64,000 bases of DNA, taken from contig NZ_JAGGKM010000007.1 in the NCBI RefSeq assembly GCF_017873715.1, positions 62,001 to 126,000 on the forward strand, in the 5' to 3' direction. The DNA is from Cytobacillus luteolus (GTDB lineage: Bacteria > Bacillota > Bacilli > Bacillales > Bacillaceae_L). A program made the position numbers and the translations under genes. Positions 26,702 through 35,677 of this stretch are shown here, in pieces (the first letter of the stretch is position 1; every line of letters begins with the position of its first letter). Under the pieces are notes generated by a model. It saw only the letters and a program-made list of their open reading frames with translations. It did no database searches and had not been told where the DNA came from.

Positions 26702-26714
26702 GACTTAAACTTTG

Positions 26715-26754
26715 CTGAAAAGGACATATCTCGATCTTGATATGTCCTTTTCAG
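26715..26754 (+). terminator. Perfect 16-bp hairpin after the binding-protein gene
   Basis: CTGAAAAGGACATATC (26715-26730) and its exact complement (26739-26754) enclose an 8-base loop. The following tract is only weakly T-rich (26763 region), so it probably protects the binding-protein mRNA or terminates in part. Confidence 0.75.
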
Positions 26755-26760
26755 ACTCAA

Positions 26761-26810
26761 TTTTTGACTGATTCGTGAGAAATCACCATTTCTTAGGAAT
26801 CAGTCAAAAA
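26761..26810 (+). repeat. Second long inverted repeat in the same gap
   Basis: TTTTTGACTGATTC (26761-26774) is the exact reverse complement of 26797-26810. The 22-base interior contains a smaller AGAAAT/ATTTCT stem. Tandem hairpins between a binding-protein gene and its permeases suggest segmental mRNA stability or an anti-terminated attenuator; no terminator T-run remains after it. Confidence 0.7.
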
Positions 26811-26864
26811 TAAACAATTGTACTGAACCTATAAAATTTTACTTTACAATAAGGGGATGAAAAA

Positions 26865-27743
26865 ATGAACAAAGTCATGTCAAATAAGCTCATCATTGCT
26901 ATGTATGTACTCCCCGCTCTACTTTTGATCATGGTGTTAATCTATATCCCTATTATATTAACCGGGTATTATGGGCTGATGAAGTGGGATGGAATTGGTG
27001 AGATGACATTTATAGGCTTAGATAACTATATTAAGCTAATACAAGATGGTGACTTTTGGAGTAGTGCAATGCACTCGTTCTTATTAGCGCTATTTTCAGC
27101 TGTTAGTTTAATAGGATATCTAGCTATTTCACTAGTACTAGTAACAAAAATCAAAGGTGCAAATACATTTAGAAAGATATATTTGATTCCGATGCTATTA
27201 TCTTCAGTAGCAATTGCTCAGCTTTGGCTTAAAATCTATCATCCTTCTAACGGGATGTTAAATAGTTTCCTAATGTCACTTGGCGTTGACAACCCACCTG
27301 CTTGGTTAGCAGAGCCTAAGTATGTTTTATTTGCTATTTTCGTACCAATCATTTGGCAATATGCAGGTTTTTATATCATCATTTATTATGCAGCATTAAA
27401 GAATATTCCAGAATCAATCATAGAAGCAGCAAGAATCGATGGAGCTTCGCCTTTACAAATAGCTTATAAGATTAAGCTTCCGCTTATATCGGGAGTTATA
27501 AAAGTAACGATTGTACTTGCAATTGTAGGATCTTTAAAATACTTTGATCTCATTTATGTAATGACTGGTGGAGGTCCTGATGGTGCCAGTGAAGTAATTG
27601 CATCATATATGTATAAAAAAGCATTTGTCACTTATGATTTTGGATACGGTAGTGCGATAGGTTTCTTCTTATTACTAATTATTTTAGTGGTAACATGGCT
27701 AATTCGTAAGCTAACTGCTACTGACGAAGAGATTCAATACTAA
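26865..27743 (+). CDS. Sugar ABC transporter permease (MalF type)
   Basis: A 292-aa inner-membrane permease with six predicted membrane segments, the first at about 8-30. The cytoplasmic EAA loop that docks to the ATPase reads EAARIDGASPLQIAYKIKLP (about 187-206). ATG start follows AAGGGGATG. It forms the heteromeric channel with the next gene, 13 bases downstream. No ATPase gene lies in the locus, so the transporter must borrow a shared MsmX-type ATPase encoded elsewhere, which is known for several Bacillus sugar importers. Confidence 0.95.
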   Translation: MNKVMSNKLIIAMYVLPALLLIMVLIYIPIILTGYYGLMKWDGIGEMTFIGLDNYIKLIQDGDFWSSAMHSFLLALFSAVSLIGYLAISLVLVTKIKGANTFRKIYLIPMLLSSVAIAQLWLKIYHPSNGMLNSFLMSLGVDNPPAWLAEPKYVLFAIFVPIIWQYAGFYIIIYYAALKNIPESIIEAARIDGASPLQIAYKIKLPLISGVIKVTIVLAIVGSLKYFDLIYVMTGGGPDGASEVIASYMYKKAFVTYDFGYGSAIGFFLLLIILVVTWLIRKLTATDEEIQY

Positions 27744-27756
27744 GGAGGGGAATTCA

Positions 27757-28581
27757 TTGAAAAAACTTGGGTATGCAATACTGTATTTAATACTAGGCTT
27801 ATTCGCTTTCTTGCAAATCTATCCATTGATTTGGCTTGTATTCTTCTCTCTAAAGGATAATCAGGAGATATATAATGCCTCACCGTTCTCATTACCGGCG
27901 GACCCTAAGTGGGAAAACTACATGACTGTTTGGACACAGGGGAATATTAGCTTATATTTCTTTAATAGTGTATGGATTACAGTTGCATCTGTTGCATTAA
28001 CAGTTATTTTTGCTAGCTTAGTAACTTTTGCAATCACCAGAATGCAATGGAAATTAAACAAGTTAGTGCTAGGATTATTTATGGTAGGGATGATGATACC
28101 AGTTCACTCTACATTAATTCCTTTGTTTGATTTCTTCTTAAAAGTTAACTTAATAGACCATCCTTTAGCGATTGTTTTATCATATGTTGCATTTAATCTT
28201 CCGCTAACGATCATGATTTTACTCGGATTTTACTATACACTACCTCGTGAGATTGAAGAGGCAGCTGTTATTGATGGATGCTCTGTTCATCGTATCTTTT
28301 TTCAAATCACGTTACCAATTACAATGCCGGTTATCTCAACAACCGTTATCATTAACATGATTTATAACTGGAACGAGTTCGTCTTTATTAATACATTTAT
28401 TAGTTCAGATAAATATAAAACGTTAACAGTCGGGATTCAAAATTTCATCGGTCAGTATATGACTGAGTGGGGAGCAATTGGAGCAACACTAGTAATTAGT
28501 ATTCTCCCTATCCTGCTTGCTTTCTTATTCTTTAGCAATAAGATTGTCGAAGGGATTGCGGCTGGTTCAGTAAAAGGATAA
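27757..28581 (+). CDS. Sugar ABC transporter permease (MalG type)
   Basis: A 274-aa permease with six membrane segments. The EAA motif is EEAAVIDGCSVHRIFFQITL (about 167-186), and FNLPLTIMILLGFY and NEFVFI are family marks. TTG 27757 follows GGAGGGG, and the gene lies 13 bases after the MalF-type gene, so they are co-transcribed. It is the last gene of the importer cluster and its stop is followed at once by a terminator shared with the convergent yesL-like gene. The substrate cannot be read directly. Confidence 0.95.
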   Translation: MKKLGYAILYLILGLFAFLQIYPLIWLVFFSLKDNQEIYNASPFSLPADPKWENYMTVWTQGNISLYFFNSVWITVASVALTVIFASLVTFAITRMQWKLNKLVLGLFMVGMMIPVHSTLIPLFDFFLKVNLIDHPLAIVLSYVAFNLPLTIMILLGFYYTLPREIEEAAVIDGCSVHRIFFQITLPITMPVISTTVIINMIYNWNEFVFINTFISSDKYKTLTVGIQNFIGQYMTEWGAIGATLVISILPILLAFLFFSNKIVEGIAAGSVKG

Positions 28582-28582
28582 A

Positions 28583-28619
28583 AAAAAGAAGAATAGCCCC
28601 TGGGTTATTCTTCTTTTTT
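28583..28619. terminator. Bidirectional terminator
   Basis: An A-rich arm (AAAGAAGAATA) pairs with TATTCTTCTTT around a CCCCTGGG centre, flanked by an A-tract and a T-tract. It overlaps the last codons of the minus-strand DUF624 gene. Confidence 0.85.
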
Positions 28620-29243
28620 GCTTTTGAGTTTTTCTCTTTTTTTGTCTACCTCTTTAAAACCTTGATAACAAGCCCACATAATGACATAAGCAGTGGCGCT
28701 TCCTCCAAAGAAAAATGCCAATGGTGGTACTATTTGAAAAATATAGTAGAGCAATACTAACGAAAGAGCCAGTACGATATTATTCAAAGGGCTAACAAGT
28801 GCTATTAATAATGAGTTTTTAAAAACTTGAACAAGGCTAATTTGATAGTGTACATAGGTTGGGAATATATATAGCACAAGAAAAGTAAAACCGAGCACTA
28901 ATACTAAAAAGGGATATTTACTAAATTGTACTAATGGCTGTGTGCTAACTAAAATGATTTTACTCTCTATATATATGATGTAACCGATAACGACTAAAAT
29001 TACCCCGATTGAATTTCCTTTAATCCAATCTTTCTTATAAGATTCCCAGAATGTCTTAAAGATTTTTATATCCACTTCACCCTTGACCCATTGACGAATC
29101 ACTGTGAACATTGCAATAGTAGAAGGGAACACTCCAAAAGCTACTAGCCCCATGGCTGAAAAGAATATCCAAAGTATGTTTACAAAGGCGAACCTCATAA
29201 TCCATTCACAAACTCTATATATAAAAACAGGTACGTAATTCAT
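28605..29243 (-). CDS. YesL/DUF624 membrane protein
   Basis: A 212-aa integral membrane protein of the DUF624 (YesL-like) family, with about five hydrophobic segments (for example FAFVNILWIFFSAMGLVAFG and SIGVILVVIGYIIYIES). The opening FIYRVCEWIMR and the FPSTIAMFTVIRQW motif are typical. Members sit beside YesM/YesN kinases and oligosaccharide ABC importers in Firmicutes, which is the case here, though this copy is on the opposite strand. The function is unknown; a role in the sensor-transporter assembly is a guess. The basic tail (KKREKLKSKK) should be cytoplasmic. Confidence 0.9.
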   Translation of the reverse strand: MNYVPVFIYRVCEWIMRFAFVNILWIFFSAMGLVAFGVFPSTIAMFTVIRQWVKGEVDIKIFKTFWESYKKDWIKGNSIGVILVVIGYIIYIESKIILVSTQPLVQFSKYPFLVLVLGFTFLVLYIFPTYVHYQISLVQVFKNSLLIALVSPLNNIVLALSLVLLYYIFQIVPPLAFFFGGSATAYVIMWACYQGFKEVDKKREKLKSKKEE

Positions 29244-29469
29244 GGTAGTACACTCCTTATGTTTACACTCTCCCTATTATATCTACAAACACGTCTAAAA
29301 AACAAAGAAAAATAGGAAAAGTAAAACCGTTAACCTGGATTAAAAATTTTTTTCAGTCCTAAGGTTACAACAATAAATTTCCTTTTAAGTTCTGGTAATA
29401 ATTACCCTTTTTAAAGAAATAAGGGTATACTTTTTATTATATGAATTTATCGATATATAAGGGGTTTGT

Positions 29470-30672
29470 ATGAGAGAGCTTACTTTTAATAAAAAGATAT
29501 ATTATATTGTTGTGTGGATTATAGTAGCGATTATGATATCGGGGTTGCTCGTTGACAATCCTCGTTTTGGTAGATTTGAATTTGGATATATTGCCCATTG
29601 TATTTTAGTGGTGATTCTATCTGTTTGTTTATTGATTTACCAAAGGAAAAGTACTGGTTTGCTTAGGTTAATAATTATCATCGTTTCTTCCGTTTTCTTT
29701 TATACGCTTTTTATCTTTTATCCTGAAACATTCTCTACCTTTATTTTTCTATGTTTTATTCCGGCCCTTTCTATCTTGTATTTTGATTCAAAGCTTTTTT
29801 ATTTTTCTTTGTTATTTAACTTTGTATCAACCGCATCTATATTTGGGTTTATTATATTCTTTGAAAAGGGGCACATCTATCCGCACATAGAACAAGATTT
29901 AATAGGGAATTTCGCAAATTTTATTGCCAGTCAAATCATTATTTATTTTATTTTTTATGTAACAAATGCACATATAAAAAGGCTACAACTGTACTATGAA
30001 CAAATCCAACAGACCGAGCGTTTAAAGACAACCGGTCAACTTGCAGCTGCGGTTGCACATGAAATTAGAAATCCTTTAACTGTTGTCGGTGGTTTTTTGC
30101 AGTTATTTGAACAAGACAAAAGATTCAGTGAGGATCAAAAACGCCATTGTACTTTGATGATTGATGAATTAAAAACAGCTGAACAGGTCATTTCACAATT
30201 TTTAACGATGGCTAAACCTGAAAAAGAAAAAGTGACGGAAACGGTGGATGTAAAGGTTGTTCTTCAGAGTGTAACCGATTTGCTTTACTCATATGGACTC
30301 ATACATGATAAATCGATTGAGTTAAAAGTAAATGGAGATTGTATGATTTCTGCAAACACCATTGAGTTTAAACAATTGCTAATTAATCTTATTAAAAATG
30401 CGATAGAAGCTTCAGAGATTGGTGATATTGTTCAAGTGACAGCAGAAAGTGAGAAGGATTTTGTTGTCATTAAAGTAATCGATCATGGACGTGGAATGTC
30501 AAAGGAAGAAGTTGCAACACTAGGCACTCCTTTTTACTCATTAAAAAGTAAAGGCACCGGATTAGGTATGATGATTTGCTTTAGTATTGTTGAAAAATAT
30601 AAAGGAACAATTGACTTTCAATCTTCGATGGGGCAGGGGACTACAGTTATGGTAAGATTCCCATCGATCTAA
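29470..30672 (+). CDS. Membrane histidine kinase, KinB-like
   Basis: A 400-aa sensor kinase. Six membrane segments fill the first 165 residues with very short loops, as in sporulation kinase KinB, and no PAS domain is visible. The HisKA region holds the phosphorylated His in AAAVAHEIRNPLTVV (about 193-207). The HATPase domain has LLINLIKNAIEAS, DHGRGMS, and a GTGLGMMIC box. There is no response regulator next to it, which fits orphan kinases that feed the Spo0 phosphorelay. Assignment as KinB itself is inference from topology. ATG follows AAGGGG. Confidence 0.88.
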   Translation: MRELTFNKKIYYIVVWIIVAIMISGLLVDNPRFGRFEFGYIAHCILVVILSVCLLIYQRKSTGLLRLIIIIVSSVFFYTLFIFYPETFSTFIFLCFIPALSILYFDSKLFYFSLLFNFVSTASIFGFIIFFEKGHIYPHIEQDLIGNFANFIASQIIIYFIFYVTNAHIKRLQLYYEQIQQTERLKTTGQLAAAVAHEIRNPLTVVGGFLQLFEQDKRFSEDQKRHCTLMIDELKTAEQVISQFLTMAKPEKEKVTETVDVKVVLQSVTDLLYSYGLIHDKSIELKVNGDCMISANTIEFKQLLINLIKNAIEASEIGDIVQVTAESEKDFVVIKVIDHGRGMSKEEVATLGTPFYSLKSKGTGLGMMICFSIVEKYKGTIDFQSSMGQGTTVMVRFPSI

Positions 30673-30740
30673 TCATTATTTTGTAATTGGCATACTATAC
30701 AATCAAGGTACTATTACAAAATGTCTTAATCATAAAGAGA

Positions 30741-30778
30741 AAGAACCTTATTCGATTCGAGTAAGGTTCTTTTCTTTT
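30741..30778 (+). terminator. Intrinsic terminator after the KinB-like gene
   Basis: AAGAACCTTA (30741-30750) pairs with TAAGGTTCTT (30762-30771), then a T-rich tract. Confidence 0.85.
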
Positions 30779-30923
30779 CTACCATCACCAATAAACCATG
30801 TAGTTAAATTATTATTAATAAATGGGTTAATTGACTATATTACATTATAATAATATACTTACTTACATAAAGTAACTAACTAATCAATTATGTTAATACC
30901 TTAAAAATCAGGAGGTAACTTAA

Positions 30924-31784
30924 ATGAATTTTCATCGTGAACCTATAACATTTGTAGGTAAAGTGAACCTAAGGGTACAAAATTTAGCTCGTTCTATCGC
31001 TTTTTATAAAGAAGTGATTGGCTTTAAGGTATTAGAACAAACGGCAATGTCTGCTATATTAACTGCAGATGGAAAAACACCTTTATTATCAATAGAACAG
31101 CCAAATCATGTAGTTCCAAAACAAGGAAGAACAACAGGGCTATATCACTTTGCACTTCTCCTACCTAAGAGAACTGATTTAGCCAAGATTGTGCAGCACT
31201 TTATGGAAATAGGCTTACAGTTTGGTTCCTCTGACCATCTTGTTAGTGAGGCACTTTATTTATCTGACCCAGATGGAAATGGGATTGAAATTTATGTAGA
31301 TAGAGCTTCTTCCGAATGGGAATGGAGTAATGGTGAAGTAGAAATGACAGTTGATCCATTAAATTTCTCTGATCTCCTATCTGTTGGAAAAAAACAAACA
31401 TGGGAAAGGCTTCCAGATGAAACAGTTATGGGGCATATCCATCTACATGTATCCGAACTGAGAAAAACTGAAGAGTTTTATATCAACGGACTTGGGTTTG
31501 AAGTAGTAAACAGGTTCGGTGCTCAAGCACTATTTATTTCTGATGGCAAATACCATCACCATATTGGTTTAAATACGTGGAACGGAGTAGGTGCACCAAC
31601 ACCTCCTACTAATAGTGTCGGATTAGAATCATTTACCCTAGTGCTTTCGAGTGAGGAAAAGAAAAGTACAATTGTTTCACAGTTGAAGGAAATTGGGGCG
31701 CCTGTTAAGGAAGAGATGGGGGCTATTATTACTACAGATCCTTCAGGGAATCGAATTCGCTTAATAGTGAGACAATCGGGATGA
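30924..31784 (+). CDS. VOC-family dioxygenase, CatE-like
   Basis: A 286-aa protein with two tandem vicinal-oxygen-chelate domains (about 10-130 and 165-286), the layout of extradiol catechol 2,3-dioxygenases such as Bacillus CatE. LYHFALLLP and GNGIEIYVDR lie in the first domain, and GHIHLHVSEL, HHHIGLNTW and GNRIRLIV in the second. These include the His and Glu expected to bind iron. ATG follows AGGAGG. It is a single gene with its own terminator. Other VOC enzymes share this fold, so the exact substrate is not certain. Confidence 0.85.
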   Translation: MNFHREPITFVGKVNLRVQNLARSIAFYKEVIGFKVLEQTAMSAILTADGKTPLLSIEQPNHVVPKQGRTTGLYHFALLLPKRTDLAKIVQHFMEIGLQFGSSDHLVSEALYLSDPDGNGIEIYVDRASSEWEWSNGEVEMTVDPLNFSDLLSVGKKQTWERLPDETVMGHIHLHVSELRKTEEFYINGLGFEVVNRFGAQALFISDGKYHHHIGLNTWNGVGAPTPPTNSVGLESFTLVLSSEEKKSTIVSQLKEIGAPVKEEMGAIITTDPSGNRIRLIVRQSG

Positions 31785-31828
31785 AGGACAAAATTCTGGT
31801 GAACAACCCAAGAGAAGTACGTTAACAT

Positions 31829-31862
31829 AAAGAACCTTACTCCAATGAGCAAGGTTCTTTCC
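31829..31862. terminator. Bidirectional terminator
   Basis: AAAGAACCTT (31829-31838) pairs with AAGGTTCTTT (31851-31860). It serves the dioxygenase gene and the convergent acyl-CoA dehydrogenase gene. Its arms nearly match those of the terminator at 30741. Confidence 0.85.
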
Positions 31863-31867
31863 ATTCT

Positions 31868-33022
31868 TCAACCTCTACTCTTTATCACGCGTTGTGCAAA
31901 CTGCTGAATTACAATTTCATCCGCCGGGGGATTGTGTAAACCAGCCCTTACATCACGAAAATAGCGTTGAAGCGGATTTTTTTCTGAAAGGCTTCGTGCA
32001 CCAACAATGCGCATTGCTATGTCGACAACATCATTTGCACTGTTGGTGACAATATGTTTAACAGCACCTAATTCATGAGACATATCCACTCGATTCTCAG
32101 GATGGTTTACCCACTTTTGAGAAATAGAGTGAAGCAGTTCCCGCGCTTTATATAATTCTAGTTCCATTTTACCTATTTTTCTTTGGACCTCTGGAACCTC
32201 TATAATTGGACCTGGCAAGGAATTTGGATGGTAGTCAAAAGCAAACGATACAGCGTAATCTCTTGCTGCCATGGCAATTCCTAAATAAACAGCGGGAATG
32301 TGAAGAAGCCATCCCTTAGGAACATCACTAGCTCCTTCCTCAACTAAAAGAGCATCCTGATCCAACTTTACATTGTCTAGTATCAAATCATCACTTTTCG
32401 TTGCCCTCATGGCAATACTGTCCCATGTTTCCTCCACACTCACACCAGGTCGTTTCATGTCAACGAGGTATACCCCCTTTTTCCCTGTATCATCAATTTG
32501 GGCTGTGACAAGTGCATAATCTAGGGCAGTGGCCATTGAAGTGAACGATTTCTCACCCTCGATAATCCAATCCTTTCCGTCTCTTGTGGCTTTTGTTGTT
32601 GGAAGTCCTCCTCTTGCAGGACTACCCGTAGCCTTTTCAGATGAAGCGGCATTAATTAGCACCTTGTTTTTAACAATTTGCTCACAAAGCCATTCATATT
32701 TTGGGGGATCCCAAGTACAATTTTCACTCGTTTCTAGTATGATTCCAAGATGCCATCCTATGGACAATGCTGTTGCACCATCACCTTGGGCAAGTATTTC
32801 TTGGATTTGAATAAATTCATGTAGATTTAAGCCATATCCACCGTACCCAACAGGAACTGTTAGAGCAGGAAAATTGGCCTCTTTTAAATCCTCTAAGTTA
32901 TCCATTAGCCAATTACCGTCCTTACTTGCCTCATCTGCTCTATCTTGAAAACGTTTGGCTAAGCTTTTGGCAGTTCTGCGCAAATCCTCAAAAGGAACAG
33001 ACGATGTATCAAATTGATTCAA
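31868..33022 (-). CDS. Acyl-CoA dehydrogenase family protein, YdbM-like
   Basis: A 384-aa flavoprotein of the acyl-CoA dehydrogenase fold, closest in pattern to Bacillus YdbM. The N-terminal helical domain contains YGGYGLNLHE (about 60-69) and the middle beta domain WIIEGEKSFTSMA (about 151-163). The C-terminal helical bundle contains RIVGARSLSEKNPLQRYFRDVRAG in two pieces. The ARSL...RYFRD signature resembles flavin-dependent monooxygenases and desulfurisation enzymes (DszC type), so the enzyme may not be a fatty acid beta-oxidation enzyme. No acyl-CoA pathway genes are nearby. The ClC gene upstream is on the same strand 107 bases away, without a visible terminator between. Confidence 0.88.
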   Translation of the reverse strand: MNQFDTSSVPFEDLRRTAKSLAKRFQDRADEASKDGNWLMDNLEDLKEANFPALTVPVGYGGYGLNLHEFIQIQEILAQGDGATALSIGWHLGIILETSENCTWDPPKYEWLCEQIVKNKVLINAASSEKATGSPARGGLPTTKATRDGKDWIIEGEKSFTSMATALDYALVTAQIDDTGKKGVYLVDMKRPGVSVEETWDSIAMRATKSDDLILDNVKLDQDALLVEEGASDVPKGWLLHIPAVYLGIAMAARDYAVSFAFDYHPNSLPGPIIEVPEVQRKIGKMELELYKARELLHSISQKWVNHPENRVDMSHELGAVKHIVTNSANDVVDIAMRIVGARSLSEKNPLQRYFRDVRAGLHNPPADEIVIQQFAQRVIKSRG

Positions 33023-33129
33023 ATGATCCCTCCGTTCAACTTATTTTCATGTCTTCTTTAGTATAGAAAAGTGGTATGGGAATTGGTAATCATTTGCTTT
33101 AAAGTGCGACGAAATATTTTTATTCATGA

Positions 33130-34434
33130 CTAAGACTTCTTCTTTTTCTCAGCATTCTTAATGGTTTCCCCTTGAGGAATCTGATATAACCTACTTTTAG
33201 GTTCATATATTTTTTGTGAAGGCCATAAACCGTGATGACCTGAAAATAAGAAACTGATTATACAAGCAATAAAAAAGTACTCCAGTCCTTTTCCATCAAA
33301 CATTTGCATGGCTAATAGGAAAGCTGCTATCGGGGTATTAGCTCCACCACAAAATGCAGCAATTAATCCTAGTGCAGCTAGAAAAGACATAGGTAAATCT
33401 ACGATTGTATGTAAGGTATTGCCTAATGTTGCACCCATAAAAAATAAGGGGAGTGCCTCTCCACCAACAAATCCGGTACCTAAGGTCACAGCTGTAAATA
33501 TAAGTTTCGCTAGAAAAGCAAACGGAGGGACCTCTTCTTTAAAGGATTGTTCTAACATTTCTAATCCCCGACCATTGTAATCCTGTGTGCCAATTACTAA
33601 AGTTAAGCCTACAATAATAATTCCTCCAACAAAGGCTCTCTTCATATGGTTTTTATTGAAAAGTTTCTCAGTAAATGCTTCTATTCCATGTCTTAACTGA
33701 GAGTAAAAAGCACTAAGTAAACCGAATAAAATAGATACGAGAATAACTTTTAAAAATGTGATAACAGAAGCATCAGGTATGCTCTCTATAATAAAATGTT
33801 CGTGTTTATGACCCCATGCTCCTGTTGTTATAAAGTGTCCAACAAAGCTTGCAGTAAGACAAGGGACAAGAGCTTCAAATTTCAGCTTTCCTAGTGCAGA
33901 CATTTCCATTCCAAAAACCGCACCTGTTATTGGTGCTCCAAAGGCCGCACCAAAGCCTGCGCTAATGCCACTCATGAGAAATATTTTTGTTTCAACTTTG
34001 TTAAATATCGGAAACTTTTTAACTGCAGCAGCAACACTGGCTCCCATTTGGACAGCTGCACCTTCTCTTCCAGTCGAGCCTCCAAATAGGACCGTTAAAA
34101 AGGTTCCAAAATAGACAATCGGTCCCATCCTCAGAGGTACTTCTTTTTTTCCATGTACTGCATCGATTACGAGGTTATTTAGTTTAGCTGTGTCATTTAA
34201 AGTATTATTCAGAAATACCTTGCCATAGTTCATATATATGTATCCTAAAATAAGGCCGCCTAAAGGGAGAAGAAAAATTAGCCAATCTCTTTTCATCCGA
34301 ACTTCTCCTAGATAATCATTTATTTCTAGTAGGAAATGAATAGTAGAGCCAACAACAACACCAATTATGCTTCCTAAGATAATCCATTGACTGAGCAGTA
34401 AAAAGAAGTTCCTATATTTTCGTCCAATTTTCAT
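33130..34434 (-). CDS. ClC-family chloride channel/antiporter
   Basis: A 434-aa integral membrane protein of the voltage-gated chloride channel family, with about ten hydrophobic helices. The selectivity motifs are GGSTGREGAAVQMG (the external gate glutamate is the E of GREG), GFGAAFGAPITGAVFGMEM, and GFVGGEALPLFFMGA. A gating glutamate is present, which points to proton-coupled exchange rather than a pure channel. The C-terminus has no CBS domains and ends in a basic tail (NAEKKKKS). ATG start. It sits upstream of the YdbM-like gene on the minus strand with no evident functional link. Confidence 0.92.
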   Translation of the reverse strand: MKIGRKYRNFFLLLSQWIILGSIIGVVVGSTIHFLLEINDYLGEVRMKRDWLIFLLPLGGLILGYIYMNYGKVFLNNTLNDTAKLNNLVIDAVHGKKEVPLRMGPIVYFGTFLTVLFGGSTGREGAAVQMGASVAAAVKKFPIFNKVETKIFLMSGISAGFGAAFGAPITGAVFGMEMSALGKLKFEALVPCLTASFVGHFITTGAWGHKHEHFIIESIPDASVITFLKVILVSILFGLLSAFYSQLRHGIEAFTEKLFNKNHMKRAFVGGIIIVGLTLVIGTQDYNGRGLEMLEQSFKEEVPPFAFLAKLIFTAVTLGTGFVGGEALPLFFMGATLGNTLHTIVDLPMSFLAALGLIAAFCGGANTPIAAFLLAMQMFDGKGLEYFFIACIISFLFSGHHGLWPSQKIYEPKSRLYQIPQGETIKNAEKKKKS

Positions 34435-34661
34435 TCAGCGTTACCTCGTTTCAAACTTTTTATCACCAATCACCTTATTTTTACCTTAGCTTGATAAATT
34501 GATTAAAAAATATGCGATTGTATATGAGAGATAAACTCTGGTAGAAACCTTAACTCTATGTATTTCCTTGAATAAGCATATATCCTTTTAGGAAGAATTA
34601 TGGTCTAATAGTGAGTAGATTAATTCATCTGCTTAAGGTAGTGAAAGAAGGGGAAGTTGAG

Positions 34662-35540
34662 TTGAAAAAGTTTAAGAAGTTTTACCTTGAAATTACGAGT
34701 GTTTGTAATTTAGCTTGTAGTTTCTGTCCACCCACTGAACGTCAAAAACAATTCATTTCAGTGGATGATTTTTCGAAGAGATTAGATCAAATTAAACCTC
34801 ATACAGATTTTATATATTTGCATGTAAAAGGTGAGCCACTGCTTCATCCTAAAATAGATCAATTACTAGACTTAGCCCATGAGAAAGGGTTTAAGGTTAA
34901 TATTACAACCAATGGAACGTTAATTAATAAAAATAAGCATAAGCTACTAAATAAACCTGCCCTAAGACAAATGAATTTTTCGTTGCATAGCTTTGATGGC
35001 CATGCTGGTTCCGTAGATAGGGAAGGATATGTTGGAAGTGTCCTTTCATTTATAAAAGAAGCAACAAGTCAATCAGAATTGATTGTTTCATTAAGACTTT
35101 GGAATCTTACTCAAGATAATATGACGAATCTTGAAAAGCAACGAAATCGAGAGGTTCTAGAGATTATAGAAAAAGAATTTGATCTAGATTACAGGATTGA
35201 AGAAAAGGTTACCCCAGGTAGTGGCGTAAAACTAGCAGAGCGTATTTTCATTAATCAAGATTATGAATTTAAGTGGCCTGCACTTCATGAAGAAGAGGAT
35301 GACGGAAAAGGATTTTGTCATGGTCTTCGTAATCAAGCAGGGATTTTGGCCAATGGGACCGTTATTCCTTGTTGTTTAGATGGTGAAGGAATTATCAATC
35401 TTGGTAACATCAACAATTCCACTTTTTCTGAAATTATTGAAGGTGAACGAGCAAAAAATATAGTTGATGGGTTCTCTAGAAGAGAAGCAGTGGAGGAACT
35501 TTGTCGTAAATGTGGATACCGCAAAAGGTTTGGTAAATAA
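34662..35540 (+). CDS. Radical SAM/SPASM protein
   Basis: A 292-aa radical SAM enzyme. The iron-sulphur CxxxCxxC motif is C15-NLA-C19-SF-C22 (counting from TTG 34662). GEPLLHP (about 59-65) and TTNGTL complete the SAM site. A SPASM-like C-terminal region (GILANGTVIPCC, then LCRKCGYRKR) has four or more cysteines for an auxiliary cluster. TTG 34662 is favoured because AAGGGG at 34649-34654 is placed for it; GTG at 34611 and 34641 are in frame but poorly spaced. SPASM enzymes modify peptides or proteins, but no small precursor peptide was seen nearby, so the target is unknown. Confidence 0.88.
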   Translation: MKKFKKFYLEITSVCNLACSFCPPTERQKQFISVDDFSKRLDQIKPHTDFIYLHVKGEPLLHPKIDQLLDLAHEKGFKVNITTNGTLINKNKHKLLNKPALRQMNFSLHSFDGHAGSVDREGYVGSVLSFIKEATSQSELIVSLRLWNLTQDNMTNLEKQRNREVLEIIEKEFDLDYRIEEKVTPGSGVKLAERIFINQDYEFKWPALHEEEDDGKGFCHGLRNQAGILANGTVIPCCLDGEGIINLGNINNSTFSEIIEGERAKNIVDGFSRREAVEELCRKCGYRKRFGK

Positions 35541-35613
35541 GTGCTTAAGAATTGCACTTTAGCATATAGGGATTAAATAGCCTGTAATGATATAAAGAAA
35601 TCATAATATACTT

Positions 35614-35651
35614 TTAAAAGAAGGGTCTAGTGGATAGACGCTTCTTTTAAT
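35614..35651 (+). terminator. Intrinsic terminator
   Basis: TTAAAAGAAG-G-GTCTA (35614-35629) pairs with TAGAC-G-CTTCTTTTAA (35635-35650) apart from one G-G mismatch. The A- and T-rich ends give the tract. Confidence 0.65.
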
Positions 35652-35677
35652 CTGTCTCGAAAGGGAGGGTTGTAGTA

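Noticed and set aside
26761-26810. Inverted repeats as ends of a small transposable element
   Set aside because: Only 22 bases lie between the arms, with no target duplication, so it is a hairpin.
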